From Sclerurus mexicanus (Eukaryota; Chordata; Aves; Passeriformes; Furnariidae): DNA of 64,000 bases. The stretch lies in assembly GCA_013396755.1 (NCBI GenBank), contig VWZF01002261.1, positions 2,503,087-2,567,086 on the forward strand, in the 5' to 3' direction. A program made the position numbers and the translations under genes. The notes beneath the pieces are model-generated. The model ran no database searches. It had not been told where the DNA came from and was given only the letters and a program-made list of their open reading frames with translations. Positions 21,732 to 36,294 of the stretch are shown here, piece after piece (within the stretch, counting starts at the first letter, position 1; every line of letters starts with the position of its first letter).

Positions 21732-24700
21732 TAATATTTCTCCATCTCTTCCATACCATAAATACATCACAGTGATGTCTCTGTATTCCTGTCTTTATAA
21801 ATACATCATGGCACAAGAACACAGAAGTTGTTTAAGTGACAGGACAATGACAGAAGGACAAATAACACTATCACGATTTGCTATCCTAAATAAATTTATG
21901 TTGAGGAATAGTATCGGGAGCCAATTACTGTGACAAGAAGGTTTTGGAAATGTCTTCCAGTAGCACCAATGAGGAACACAAAATTAATGCAAGAAACTGA
22001 TTTACTTATGAAAGGAATTACATGTTCTAATCACTAAGTTAATTGGTGAATGAATGCACATCTCAGGAATTCAGAAGTCTGGTAATTTACCCACAAAATA
22101 GATTATATATTTGCTAATGAGCATTGGGATATCAGTAGAGAGTTTTGGGTAAGATTTTGTCAAGGTGGCTGATGTAGGAACGTTACAGTTGGGGGTTTTT
22201 GTCACATTTTTATCCCTTCTTTTTAAACGTTTTATAATTATTTTAAACACTCAAAAGTAATTCCAAAATTACAGACCGCTACCGACAGCTCAGCTGTAGA
22301 ATTTCATGGTATTTCTATTCCTAGTCCTTGTGCTAAAACTGTAGTGCAATATAGCTGAAATCTTCATGAATTATTTGAAATATTTGCTACTCTCGTAAGT
22401 GAGGTACAAGGTTTGACTTCTGCTGCTTTGTGGCTCACATAATCATACATATTATATATTTTGATAAAACTTAGAGCTTGTGAGCAACATTACACCTTCT
22501 TTTGGTGGTATCCATGAGCTTGGTTGGAATGTCTGGGACAGTGATTGGAATTTTTTGGCAGTGGCTTAGGGAGAATAAGGATTTTGGCTCCCAGTAGAAG
22601 GATGAAAAAAGACAATTTGGCCATAAGTATATTTGACAATACAGTAACTTGCAAATGTTATGCTTATTTGCATTTAATGGGAAGAGAAACTGAGGCTACA
22701 TCTTCATAAAAAGTCACTGTTGCTCTTCCCTCCACCTGCAACCTCACACTTGTGCCTGCAGCCTTGCATTGCCGTGGCCGTGTGTGGGACTGTGGGGTGG
22801 GACAGGTCAGGGAGCTGATCCATTCTCCTCTGCAGTGCACCAGTGCTTTGTGATCCTGGCAGGCCCAAAGCAGAGGAACTGAAGCTGCTGGGGAGCTGCT
22901 GCCCAGGGGTTGGAGTGGTTCTGAGGCTCATCCTTCCAATTCCTGAGGAAATCCACGTATCTGGGTCACCTAGAACAGTTCTGGTGATATTACTCACTGT
23001 GCTTTGTAGTTTGTAGCTCTTGTTGAGTAATTTGTTTACTCTGACCCTCTGCTAACCCTCCGCTGCTGGAGTGTTTTAGTTGTTGTTGATATGTTACAAA
23101 GGTTGATGATCAAGTAATCCAGTAGTCAAAGTATAATTTCTGTAATGATTATCCTTTTTATGTTCAGTAATAAATGCCGTTAATGTTTACTAATCAAAAA
23201 TCCATCACTCGGTTTTATTAGTTGGTTCAGAAGAGCAGTGATAATGGTCTTGAGGCATAATAGCAAATGTGGAATGTTTTCAGCTTCTGGTCTTACTACA
23301 AGTTGGTGATTCTTCTACTGATAAGGAATGGGCTTTTGGTAAGTCCTTTTCAAAATTAATGGATTCCTGAGACAAGACCACTCCTGACATTACAGTCATA
23401 CCCACAATAAGAGCAGCTGTGTTTCAAACTCAGCAAGGGGAATGGTCAGCACCTTTTAACTCCCTGTGCAGAGCTGTGACATCCGAATTCAAGTTCATTT
23501 CAGGACTGCTGTGGTTCTGTTGTTGGGATGTTCTTGCACTGTTGTTCCTGAGAGGTGGTGAGGTGAGTAGGAGCTGATCTGGCCAACAGATAAGTGGGTG
23601 ATGTAGTTCAGGGATACAATTCTGATCAATCTGCCTGTGTCTCTGCTCTTGTGCCAGCTCTGGTGCTCTGAACTATTTTTCTTCTTACTAGCATAAAACT
23701 ATTTTTTGGAGGTTAATAATGCCTGACACAATGTTAATAAAGGATCAAGGAATATTTCAGTCTGTTAAAGTCCTCACCTTTTCAGCATCTGGCATTTTTA
23801 AAAATACACAAAATAACACAAATTTCCCAACAGGCAATGTAAACAGTTACCAAACAGGCAGTAGTCACTGATTCCAGAAAGTGTTTGAAGTTGCCATCAC
23901 CTGTTAGCAAACATAAACAGTATCCTCAAATAACCAAGCTCCAGCTCTGAAAGGCTGCAGCTAAAAGCAGCTGAAAATGTAAGGCCATCCTTCTGAAAAC
24001 ACTTTCAGCCTCGAAGACCTCTCTGCAGGTTGTTGGCAGCACATTTGTGCCAGAAGACTTCACCGATGCGAGGGGTACAGGATAGGACTGATACTGCCTT
24101 GGAGGCTCAGCAGTGCTGAGTTCCCACGCTGGAAATCTGCATGTACTGGGTTCTGTGTCTCAGCTGATGCTTGGCAACATGTTAAACCACATAACTTGGT
24201 TGTTATTTGAGTCATTTACTAGGGTTCAGCTGCAAGTGACTGTAATCTGAGGAAACTTGTCACGCTCCAGAAGAGCCACTCAGGGAGGGAGGCCCTTGGA
24301 ACAGAACAGCAGCAGGACAATTGTAGCTCTAATGTTGGCCACAAGAGAGCAAGCCAAAACTGTGCTGGCTGCTCAGAGACAGTCCAAGAAAGAATGGAGC
24401 CAGGGATATAACCCAGGTGGTTGAAGGGGAGAACGCAGTCACGGCTATTTGAACTTGTGTAGGTTTTTGTCTGTTTTCGAACCTTTTCAGTTCTGATTCT
24501 GGATTATTTTGTATCCAGACATTGTAACATCAGAATCCACATGAGTAGATTCCGAGATGTAACATCCACCTCTGTTAATTTCTAAATTGAATTTATATTT
24601 TAGTAATTTGCTAACTCACACCAGTCTAAAAAAAAATGTATTGTTGAAATTAGTTTGGTTTATGGTATGGTAATCCTTCGTCTAATTTGTCTGAGACATT

Positions 24701-27700
24701 AGGATTTGGAGGGAGTTAGCTTAATTTACTCAGCCAGGGATCTGGATCTGTGTACAGGAACCTCGGTAAAATTGTAGTTTGTTTCCTTAGGTTAAGTATT
24801 TAGATTTGCAATTGCATAAGAAACCTTGCAAACACCCTATAATCATTCTACTTTAAAAGGCCTGTTGCTGCAAGTAAAACAAGAAGCCTGAGCACTTTTA
24901 GGAGCTTGAAGTACAGTCAGTTTTTTCAGCATTTACTTCTGATACACTGTTAAAGCAATCTGAGAACTCCTTTGCACAAAACTTCTGCATTGGTCACATG
25001 CAGAAAATTCTTAATTTTCTAATTAATAGCAGAATTTCATCACTTTCACATGGACAATCTTAAAGCCCTTGTCAAAATAGCTGAGAACTATAATCAATCT
25101 CTCAGTAGTTTTTACAGTCTGATTGCATTCCTTAAGGCTTCTAAAAGTGCTGAATCAAGCAGCTTGTTTGTAAAATACACTGATGATGAGGAGACTATTT
25201 AAAAATAGACTTTCTCAAGTCCACTCTGTGTTCTCCAATGTAAATCTGAAGTAACTCTAATGAATACAAGGGCCTTTACTCAGGTCTTATGTTTCTGTAG
25301 TTGAGAAGACAGTTTGACCTTTAATTTGCAAATTTTTTTTTTCCTTAGTGCAGAACAACTTTTTGTGCACTTTGTTAGAGTTTAAAAGAGCATTAAGTTC
25401 ATGTCAGTGGTAGTTTCACTCAGAAAGGTAGAAATAAAAGATTTGGGTTTGTCTCTTGTTTATGAACTCTCTTTTGCTACAGAGACTTCATAACCTGGCA
25501 GGGCAGTCCCTCACATGCTTTGAAGAACCAATGCTTAAGTTTACTGTAGTGACAGTCTAGTTTGAATATGGGGTCAGATTTCAGATACACATTTTGAACA
25601 GTGAGTGTTCAGGGATCTTAAAAAAGTGCTCTGTCTGAAATTATCAAACACTTTGTTTGCAGTATGAAGATGAAAGCCTGGTGCATGGATGCTGGAAGCT
25701 CTTCTGTTGGCGCCACCAAAGACTGTGAGAGTATGAGAGGCTTAGAACTGCTCAGAAACACTGGATGGACCGAAGCCTCCTTTGCATTACTTTGGATTGG
25801 GCAATGCTTATATTTCTGCCCAGTGAGAAAAGGAAAAGAGAACAGCACCAAAACCACTCTAAGGGACACGTCAGCCTGCCCAGTAAGTCTGCTTTTTGGA
25901 AGCTGAGCTAGGAAGCCTGGAGAAGAGTCGAGATAATGATGTGCTTGCTTCTCTCTCCTGTTGGGAGTGCCTCCCTGACAGTAAGTACTGTGTTTAATAC
26001 TGCGTACAACTGATACTTTTGTGAAGATAAAGCACAGAGATTAGATTGCTTTGAAGGAGTAGGCAGGCCTGAGCAAGATGGGCTGAAGGTACAGAAGTAG
26101 CAGCCTGTTGTGTTACAGGTATGGGTCTCCTAGAATCAGGGACTTGGTCATTTTGGCTGAGACAGTTACAGTCCCATAATGCATGTTCCATAGACACCAA
26201 ATGGATCTGCCTAAATGTGAGCTTGTCTGAGTAGACTGGAGAAAGGGGGAAACGCATAATACATTTGCAAAGCTCTCTGAGGCAAGAGTGAAGGTAAGGC
26301 TGTTTGTTCTAAGACACCCAGCTGGATTAGGCTCTTGCCTGGATTGTTGTATTGAATGTGTTGCTCTCATGTGCTTTTCGTGCCTTTGTTCCCAATGTCA
26401 CCTGCATTTGGACTTAGCTCATGCTAGTGAGTAAATACAGCACCTTGGACACCAAGGACAGAGATTGTTTCTCCAGGTTTGGAGAGGGGAGTTATTTGAA
26501 AAGCGTCTCTTGGGTTTTTGAGTTCCAACGTGCCAGAGGAATGATATCAAACAGCTTGGTATCCATGCTATCAAACAGCTTATTGGGCTTCACTTATTTT
26601 CAAACTTCATTCTTTTTGTCTTTGGCTGCTCTGAGGACTTCACATTTACCCCATTACCCACTGTGATTATTCCTCTCTAGCTTTTTCTTTTTTTTTATCT
26701 CTACTTGAAGCTTTGGTACAAATCAGCCTGCACACATGGCAAAACAACAAAGTTGTGTGAGTTGGCAGAACTTTGAGGTGCTGGCTTTTTTTCACATGTT
26801 CCACCTATGAGCATTAGTATTTCCATGTTTAAGTTACTATTTCTATATTTAAAATAAGGCTATTTTTGCTTTATGAAGTCACAGTCAGAAAACTACTTGT
26901 TACAGAAATATTCACTGCACTGAATAGCAAGTTTGTATCTATTTTAGTTTTATCATATTTTTCACATTGACTGTTTTAAACCATCATGCTTGCTTGGCAG
27001 CCTAGACACTTCAACTCAGTAGCTGGAAGGAAAATACTCTGATCAAGTTCTCATGGAGCAGCAGATTAAGCTGGGTGAGCTCTGACAGAAAAGCTCACAG
27101 AAAAGATTTCATGAAACATTTATTTTGGGTTATCACAGAACAAAAACATTTCCCTTTGTCACGGTGGCATAAAAACTGAAGAAAGGCAAAATTCATTGGT
27201 CACAAGTTGCTGTGCCGTAAGCTTTACTATGATTGTCATCTTATTTGAAGTGTAAACATCACTGGGATTTAACTGCTCTCCCCAGCTATCCTCCTCTGAA
27301 ACACCATCACTGATCCTTCTTTCCCACTTTTAACACAATTTTTGGCATAATTGCAGCTGTTACAATTAGGGAAGAAGGATGTACAGTAGAACAAAGGAGT
27401 GGGCTTTAACTCCTGTGAGGTGTAAGAACCTCATGTTTTAGATAGTATAAGAGCCCTCAAAAAGTTTCCTTCTCTTCCAAGGCAGAATCACTAGAAACGA
27501 CAAAACCAGCAATGTAAATGTTGGTAGGCTTTGAATGTTTGTCTTATCTATGTCTCATAGAGTTACTTAAAATGCACTAATCTGTCTACATTCCTACTAT
27601 TCACAGTGCTGATTTTTTAAAATGGTAATTCATCATTTGGAGCAAGAATAACCAGGGGGAGGGAGAGGCATCATTGCATAATTGGTAGTGTATTTTAATT

Positions 27701-29964
27701 GTTGAATATCTAGCAAAACATTGCCCATGGATCTGAATTTAACAGGAGTTTAGGTAATAGAATAAAGGTCTTTCTGCAAGGGACATACATTATCATATGT
27801 GACAGAGGTAGCCTAGACAAATGATACAATTGTGTAACATTGAACATTTGAGGAACATCTTTTTTTGTAAATATTATGACATTTCTTTGAAGAAAGGTAC
27901 TGGTATTTACCACTTCTGAAATTGGGACAGTAACTGTCTAGAAAACAAAACAACCCAAACCTAACATTAAATACCTGTAAGTTAATATCTCAGCCTACAC
28001 ACAATGTAGGTTCAGTTAATACTGTTAAAAAGGTTTCCATCCTTGGTGAAATGTCAAAAATGATTATCAAGGAGATAATGAATCGATCGAAACCTTCTTA
28101 TGAACAGTATTCAGAGCTCAAAAGACAATTCAAAATTTAAAGCAATCCTTAGACACAGAGTATGGTGAAGATTTAACTGCAGGGGTTCTTTTTTCCTCTG
28201 TCCCAGCAGGAAAAAACCCCTCACACCCAAGCCCTTGAGCAGTAGTGTCACAAGCTGTGTTTGGCTTATTGGTGAGCAGAATTTAAGTGATAAATCTGTC
28301 ACAGCTTTTATAGAATTTATACAGTAGCCAGCACAATTAAAGCAGAGCAGACAGGTTTGGCTGAAAAGGCCTCATAGCCCTTGCAACTATCAGATTTACT
28401 CTATTAGTTATACAACTACTGCAGAAATTACATTAAGGTATCTGATTAAAAATTCTATTAACTAGAAGGTGTTAAAAATCAGAGGAAGACAATTATTGTT
28501 CTTTCTTGGTTTTTTTTTTTATTTTACTTTTTATCTGAAGTATTCAATTGACTTTTAATCCTCTGTTAAAGAAGTCCACTATATACAGCCTAACATGGAT
28601 TGTTTGCTGCTGAAATGGATGCAACAGCTCCTGAGCAGTACATAGAACCATTGAAAATATTTTTGGCTAAGAAATGAAAGCTCTAGCATTCAGTTACTGT
28701 GCATGTAACTTACACTTACTTGTTTACTGTGTCTTTACACAAAGTGTTGCCAGGAGACATTGCCAGGCTTATTTTCAATGATGCACTAGACCAGACTCCT
28801 GCAGACTGTATGCTTCCTCCTTTAGTGCTCTAGCTTTGTTTCTTTTTTAATAAAAGAGCTAACAGCTAACACCTTGGAGGATAAAATACGTATTTGAATG
28901 CCTGAAAAATTGGAAATTTTTCTTCATACATTACAGTGGGAAATGAAATGCATTTCTTGTTCTAAGGATTGTAAAAAGGATTTATTTTTTGTTTGCTGTC
29001 ATATTTAGTATTTTGAACTGTAATTAATTCATTATCTTCGTATTATATAAGAACATGGACATGTGATCTGCATCTTTCTTGTTTAAATTAATAGTTGTCC
29101 ACAAAGCCAAATTCTGCTGCCTTCCTCTTGTAGATAACTTGAATCGAATGACTGTTGATTGCAGAGCAAGAGGAGCAAGATTTAGCTAGTGAAGAACTAT
29201 TTGGATGACTGCATTCTTCTTGTAGGGAATATAAGCGGCAGAGTCTCCAAAGTCTTGCTGCTGGAGGATTTTCATTAGCTCTAATGGAACTTAATGTCTC
29301 ATTTGTGTAAATTTAAGCGTGTGCAAGTTTGTGTATGAGTACAGAAATACAAGTTTTTGTATATATTCACATAAGCATACTGTATTAGATAATAATTCTA
29401 GATAGTCTACTTATTATTAGTAGCATTTCTTTATATTGTAGAGTTCTATATTTCTCTAAGTATGTACGGTGTCAAAGAAGGACAAATAAGGAAGTTAGGG
29501 CATACTAAGCACTTAAAAAAACAAACAAGCAAATAAACCAAAAACCTACGTCAGGAGAACAGGAGGAACTTTAAATAGTTTTATAGTTTAGGCGATGCTG
29601 CTCTTAGTCCACTTCTGATTTGTCTTGCCTACCAATACAGAATTTTCTCTTAGGCTGGACGGCCTCTGAGCATGCCAGATGCTGACCTGAAAAGGATTTT
29701 TAAATCATTGTGGATGCCTCAACTAATATTTTTTCAAGTTTACAGAAGTAATTAAAACGTAAACTCCGGTGAATTAAAACACTTATACAAACAGAACAGC
29801 AAAGGGGACAGTTTTCATATCACATGTAACAAATCACTCCTAAATACGCATCTGGGATCACTGCAGTTTGCTCATTTCCTTTCAGGCACTCCTCCATTCC
29901 AAAACTATGCAGAATGTCTTAGTATTTATCTTGGTAAGCATATTCAGTATTCAGTGTATACCTC
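21732..29964. other. Intergenic, AT-rich, no gene recognised
   Basis: I see no coding exon, RNA gene or well-preserved transposon. Small open frames (for example near 22.7-23.0, 25.6-25.9 and 26.1-26.4 kb) lack family resemblance and are scattered on both strands. A 12-bp direct repeat (ATCAAACAGCTT) occurs twice near 26547-26581. Confidence 0.6.
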
Positions 29965-29988
29965 AATATATTATCTTGATAATATATT
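29965..29988. repeat. Near-perfect 24-bp palindrome
   Basis: AATATATTATC and GATAATATATT are exact 11-base inverted repeats separated by TT. The palindrome can form a short hairpin or cruciform. No gene is nearby. Confidence 0.85.
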
Positions 29989-32562
29989 CAGTGTTATTCA
30001 AGCTGCTTTTAGATTTTCAAAACTGAAGGTATTTTTGTTTGACAAGGCTGCATCATGCACACAGCTGATGAAGAAAACTGAAGATTTGACTCTAGTTACT
30101 GGACAATTCAGTTTTTAGCCACTGCAGAGTTATGAGTGTGTCTCATATTCTGATGCGGAGGACAAAGCTGATTACTGATGGTAAAGGTTTTGTGTTCTAA
30201 CATGCAGATAGGGAAGTGATTTGAGGGAGTGGGGGAAGAGAAGGTTTGTAGTGTTCAGCCTCTTCTCAGCAGAGCTTCTAATGACAGGTTGCACCATCTA
30301 TTCTGCTGACATACCTAGCCCTCTGCAGAACACAAATGAAGAAATACTTGCTACATGATTGGCAAGATGATTGCTAACAATGTTGACAGTAATTATCTGT
30401 CTGATCTAACACTTCACTGCTACTGCATGTTTGATGTGTGGGAAAATTTATTTACAACTGTATCAGACCTGGAAAATTGTTTGAATGTTTGAGACATCCA
30501 AAGAGTAGGGATTGTTACCTCTTTTAAATTTAATTTTATAACAGAAAAGAACTCCTGGGAGATGGGGTTGTAATATATTTAGAACTGTAAATATTCACGT
30601 TACACACAGTTGATGAGTGAAATGCAATGCCACAGAAATTCCTAGTCTTAAAATGCTGGTTGTTTTTAATAGACTAATTTTCTGAGCACTAATGACATTT
30701 TTTGTCATAGGGTACCATAGAATGAGGAGAACCAAGTCTGATGCTTCATTAGGTGTCAGAAAGGAAATGATTTAAGCCCCTCAGTCTCCTTCTGTACTGG
30801 TGTGTGCAAAAGCAACACTGAGTTGCACATCCGCTGAGCTGTGCTCTGCAGCACTGGGTGTTGTGGAGCAAGGCCAGAACGTCAGGCACTTAGATGAATG
30901 CAGTGGATCAAATGCTGCAGGATCAAACATTCCTTTTAGAAATCAACAACAACACAATGGCACAGTGTCTTGTGCTGTACCTAAATACTGCTAGCTGTTA
31001 AGTACTAAAACAATTTCACAAATGCCAGTGTAGTCAGACTCGCCTTATATCAGAAGACAGGCAGTTGGCAATGCTAAGCTTTGGTCATCATCTTCAATTT
31101 TGAGGCTTTCACTGTGCTAATTAGTATGACTAATCAAAAATAACCAGATTCCCTGAAGTTCTCTGCATTTTTATTTCAGCATTAGAACGTTTTTGTTTGT
31201 TTTCCACTTTAGCATTTGCTACGGTTTTTACTGAGGTTTCTACTAAAAGGAACTCTGCATAAGTATTAATACAATTCATTTTTAATGATTTTCTAACTAA
31301 TCTTTAAAAGTAAGACTTTTTAGTGTAGATGTAGACAGTAAATAGGTCTTTTTGCAAGGGCTTGTTTATTAAATGTCTGTCATTTTCTGATTAGCAGAAT
31401 AGATGGCCATTGTTTTCAAATGTCCTCATGCATAAGAAAATGATTTAGCAGCATTTCACTGTTTAGTTCTTTATAGTTTGCTTCTCGTCAAACAGCGTGT
31501 ACTATGTGTTTGGATCAAGTAGTTCTTCCTGCCTGTGAAGCATCTTCTGTGTGATCCATCAGCAGGCAAAATAGTTCTGGTAAACTCTGGAGTTGAGGTC
31601 AACAGGCTGAGGATATTTTTTATTTGTTCCATGTGTTACTGACATTTTATGTACTTTTAGTTCTTCATTAAGCAGGCTTCCTGCTTGACTTTAGTGCCGT
31701 TGCTTCATGTATTTATTTGCTTATTGTTTAATTGTAAAATAAAACTTTACCTCTGAGAATTTTCATAAATCATCAGCCACTCTGCATAAGGTATGAAGTA
31801 ATCCCCATTTCCTGGCCTAAATTATTGCATAACACCGCAGTGCACAGCGGTGGAACAGCTGCAATATCCTGACTGAAAATTCTGCCTTATGTCTGAGGAG
31901 GGAGTGTGGTGTAACCAGGCCAATATTCTGCCCTTGAGCACACTGCAGTGTCCACAGAATTATCTAAAAAACGCCAACTTCAGAGAGGAAGGATTATTAA
32001 TTGGAGAAAATTTCCTGGTTGACCCAGCCAGGTTTAGAGCGTACATTATGAAAGGCTCTTACTAGGCAGTAGCTTTATCTAGCAAGCTGTTTGCCTGCAA
32101 ACAGAGATTTGATGAAAGACCAGAGTGCCACACCTCCATGCATAGGTGTGGGAAGAACATTTATCATTGCTTTCTTTGGGACCCAAATGACGTTGCTGAT
32201 TTTTAGTTTGCTGAGGTGATGAGCAGCCTGACCCTTGTCTCAGAAGGCACATAAGCATACCTCAAAATGAATAAAAATTCATATCATGGAGTATCTTGCT
32301 GTTCTTTTCTATTTCCTTAACTACTTAACTACTTCTTCCACAGCTGTTGGTCTCATTTTGACTCCCTGCAGTTCTCAGGGTGCAAAATATATAGCCACTT
32401 ACTCCAGTTACTGTTAGTTACTGTTTTTTTGATTATTTTGGCAGGAATGCTTGTACAGCTGCTTCTTGTCCTTCATAAAACATCCTTTGGGACTGAAATC
32501 CTTGTTCTGATGACAGTGAGAATATTTTCAGCCTGTACTGATGTCAGGCGGATGCTCCTAAA
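29989..32562. other. Intergenic, AT-rich, no gene recognised
   Basis: No exon, RNA gene or preserved transposon recognised on either strand. Confidence 0.6.
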
Positions 32563-32922
32563 ATGACTACATTGAAGCCTTTTAGCCTACATAATTTAAA
32601 TAAACCAACTGAGACTGTTGACAACATGACAGTGCCATCAGCTAATGTTTTACTATCCCCTGAACAAAGGTGGGGGGTTAAGTTTATAACACGGCATCAT
32701 CCTTCTTGTTTTCTTACTTTTATCATAATGCCACAGCAATTCCCAGGTGCCACTATCAATGCGGATGAAGCAGGAACAGATGCAGGAGATATTTGGCAAC
32801 TGGAAGCATTAATTAATTTCTCAGATGAGATAAAAGAAGATGCAGATGAGGACAGTGGAGCAGTGGAGCAGGTTGACCAGGGGGGTTTGCAGTTTGTTAG
32901 TCCTAACAGGATGAAGCTTTGA
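32563..32922 (+). other. Isolated 119-codon open frame, probably not a gene
   Basis: The frame starts with ATG and ends with TGA. Its C-terminal half is markedly acidic (EIKEDADEDSGAVEQ), but I recognise no domain. There is no CpG island, no splice context and no clear promoter. A CR1-like 3' end follows directly, so the frame may be part of old repeat-derived DNA. It is listed because it is the longest plus-strand frame in the large intergenic stretch. Confidence 0.15.
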
Positions 32923-32949
32923 GTAACCTGATCTCATTGCTGATCGTGC

Positions 32950-33015
32950 TTGGAGCAGCAGATTAGACCAGAGACCTTCTGAGCTCTTTTCCAACGTGAA
33001 TGGTCCTAGTACTCA
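32950..33015 (+). repeat. Diverged CR1-like 3' end
   Basis: 'gcttggagcagcagattaga' followed by 'ccagagaccttctgagctct' and 'tttccaacgtgaatggtcc' resembles an old CR1 3' terminus (ttggac..gatgacct..ggtcccttccaac). Assignment is by eye. Confidence 0.5.
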
Positions 33016-33608
33016 AATCTTTGAAATCAAGAAAAACTTGAAGGTGTCTAACATCTCAAAAGGCCCATAAAACCTGCCACAATGTGACCTGATGCTCACC
33101 TGTAACATTTTCCTTTAACTGATGGCTCTTCTTTCCAGTGAGCCTGCTCACATCCGCTTCTGTTAGATGACCTGTATCTCTGCGGAATGCTACCTAAATC
33201 CCATTTCCCATATTCACTGATCTGCCACAGACCCCAATACAAACACTGTCCCCGCTGTTCAGCAGATAAGCCTTTGCTCCTGTAGGAGCTACGTGCTTTG
33301 CTGCCCTGCCACGCAGTCCCTGCTCCAACGGCTGCACTTTATCTCACAATTCTGTGCAGGTTGCTCTCCAAAACGCTGTTTCACATGAGACAGCATATGG
33401 CAAACACAGTGGGAAGGCGGGCACTGGGGAAAGGGCTGTGAAGGGAAAATGGTGTCTGAACTTAGCTCTGAACTTTGCTCGCTACACAAGGATCTACTTT
33501 CCTTGGGAGAACTATGGTACAGTTAGACACAGTGGGTATTAACTGGTCAGTAATTTTCAGTGTGACAATCTCCAGTGCTGTTAGCTAGATTTTTATCTAT
33601 AAACATAC

Positions 33609-33634
33609 AAACACACACACATATACATATGTAT
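33609..33634. repeat. (CA)n/(TA)n microsatellite
   Basis: A short ACACACACAC run is followed by ATATACATATGTAT. Confidence 0.7.
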
Positions 33635-34239
33635 AAAAACAGTGTCTGAATTACCCAATACTTTGCTTTGTCCAACTGCTTTGTTTCCTGAGGAGCACTC
33701 AGTGCTGTGGACAGTGTGGAAACATATGTTTTAGATATTAACAGTGTGACTTCTCGTTACAAAGAACCATGATATATGAATCCTGCAAACTGCACACTTT
33801 CCCCTTGGCATCCTGCCACAAAAGGCACCTGGCTGGTATCACTGGGGGGAAGCTCACCTGACTTTCAGTCCTTTTGAGTGTCTCATTTTCAGTACAGTAG
33901 ATCTGTAAACTGAGCTACACATTTCCTACAAAAACAATTCTGAACAAACAACCAAACACAATTCGTCCACAGAACTGGCCTCCTTTTTGTAAGCTCTCTG
34001 ATTTATAATGTCACAACTAATAGAGTACTGGGTGCTAAGCCTCTGCCATTGTTCCATTCAGTTGATGAAGCATCATCAGTTTATAATGGCCATTGTTCTA
34101 ATACCACCCTAGGCACAATAACATCACTGTTCCCTGTCTCCTTCTCCCTGGCCTCTCTCTAGAGTCAAACTTTATGCAGGATGTATGTGGTGAAACTAAT
34201 AAGACAATTTTTTGAATGCTGGCCCCATTTTCAGGTTTT

Positions 34240-34350
34240 CAGAATACTTGACTGACATGAATTTAACCTCTTAGTGACCTGTTAATTATAACACATAAAA
34301 TAATCCTCATTCTGTAGATGAGGAAATTGGAGGATATAAAACAAGACATG
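34240..34350 (+). repeat. Possible MIR-like SINE fragment
   Basis: 'aataatcctcattctgtaga' followed by 'tgaggaaattggagg' resembles the conserved MIR segment (aatcctca..cagatgaggaaactgagg). Diverged; tentative. Confidence 0.4.
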
Positions 34351-36294
34351 ACTGCATATGACAGTGCTCTGAATTTACTATGCAGGACACTATTCATCCA
34401 CACATTTTAGAAAATATCTGTCCTTTTATAGCACATGAAACTAAGACAAAATATGCACTTGTTTAGAGAGACAAAAAAACTCCCTCATGATACAACAAAA
34501 AATAGACTCTGGCCAGTGGATTCTTGCTCTGCAGCCACTGAGCTGCTGGTAGAGCATAAAGGAAAACTATTGATATGTTTTTCCTGAAGTTAGTAGCATG
34601 AGCAGCATTAGTTCAATATCTGTACCAGTAGGAATGGCAGCATAAAGCTCAACATGGGCTGTCTGAGCACATAGCCGATTTTCTAGCCAGGCTGTGTAGA
34701 TTCTGCTCAACTCAACGCTGCCAGAACTAGATTGGTGCAAGAGGCTGCACTATGGGTGCCCCCTGCATCAGGGACAGAGCCCCAGGCAGGAAGGATCCAA
34801 GATTACTGGTTAGCACGCTGCTGTATTGTTTCATTTTGGTATCAGTAGGGAGAAAGCAGGGAATTATCAGTGGTTCCATCCAACTTTCAGTTGAGCCACT
34901 CAAGCCACAAAAACGTTGTTTTTCTTTCATATTCAATGTGAATATTTAGATGTAATGACACTTTTTGCAACTTCTCAAGCGGTTATATGTGGTGTTCTTG
35001 AAAAGTAGTGTGCTGTGGTTTGAAGATACAGCCTCTGTTTGTTTTTAAACTAACTGTTATTTTGTTTGTTATATAATTACAACTTGCTGTCTTATTTTTT
35101 ACAAAACCTATGTATGTGCTTGGTTGTGTTCTCATTTGAACATCTTGCTGAGATGATAAATTATTTTTCATTGAGTTGCTCTAAACTACAAATGTATTAA
35201 GCCATGAAAGCAAATTTCTTCTCAGAATTTAATAATATTTTGGTCTTTCAGCAGGGTTTCTATCTCTCCTTAGAATGAAAATATGGTTTACTCACTGATT
35301 ATGTACAGTAGAAGCAAAAGTGGACCAATCACTTGATTGATGTGACATATCTAGTATTTCATGTACCAATTCACAATGAATAGCCATATTACTGTTGAAA
35401 CAGATCGTGATAATTAACAAAAATCACTGGCAATGCCTGACCAAACACAGCAAATCTAAATTGGTAAGAAACTAAAAATAGAGTTCAAAAATATTTATGA
35501 AATAATTTGTTTGAATCATTTACAAATAAACTTTACTTCAGGATGGCTAGCGAGCTTTCTCAACTGAGCTTTCTTCTGTTACACAACATTACCAAATCAG
35601 GTCAAGTTGTGATTTCATAGATAGTTGAATCTATAAAGCCTGACACACAAAAGTTTAAATAGACTCATATTAAAGACAGACATATTAGGTTGGATAGAAA
35701 TTACAGTTTGTTTATGGCACCCATAAAACACTAATGGCCTAACAGCTAAGACTGTTTTGCCGTCCTGAAAGAGTTCAGCCTAGAGCAGAGGAATCATTAG
35801 GGAAAGTCAGTTTGTGGTGATTTTTATAAATATATTTTAATAATACAAAATTATAACAAACACCCACCATCAATGTTTACTTTGATGCTAAGGTAGAAAA
35901 ACAGACCTTAAAAATGGTCCCAACTGCAGAGAGCTGATGGCCAATGTTAAATGTATTTGTCACTTTTTTATAACTTCCCAGCTGTTATTATTTGAAAAAG
36001 TGTTTATCAGATGTTTGTGTAGATGCACGATAATAGACAGCCCTATTTGGTCTTGGAATCTAATCTGACAATCAGTTGGGCACACAATTAACTTTAGCTG
36101 ATAAATAGTTGTACACATATGATTTGCTTGAATCAAACATTAGTTAAGCAGAGTGTAATAATAGGTGAAAATAGGTAGAGAGTAGATGGCAATAACAAAC
36201 GACAATTTTTTGCTTGCTTTCTCTAAGTATAGACTGTTTTACTGAAAAGGAATGAGCAAGTCAGTTCCATGCCCTCCTACCGTGAATTTGGCCT

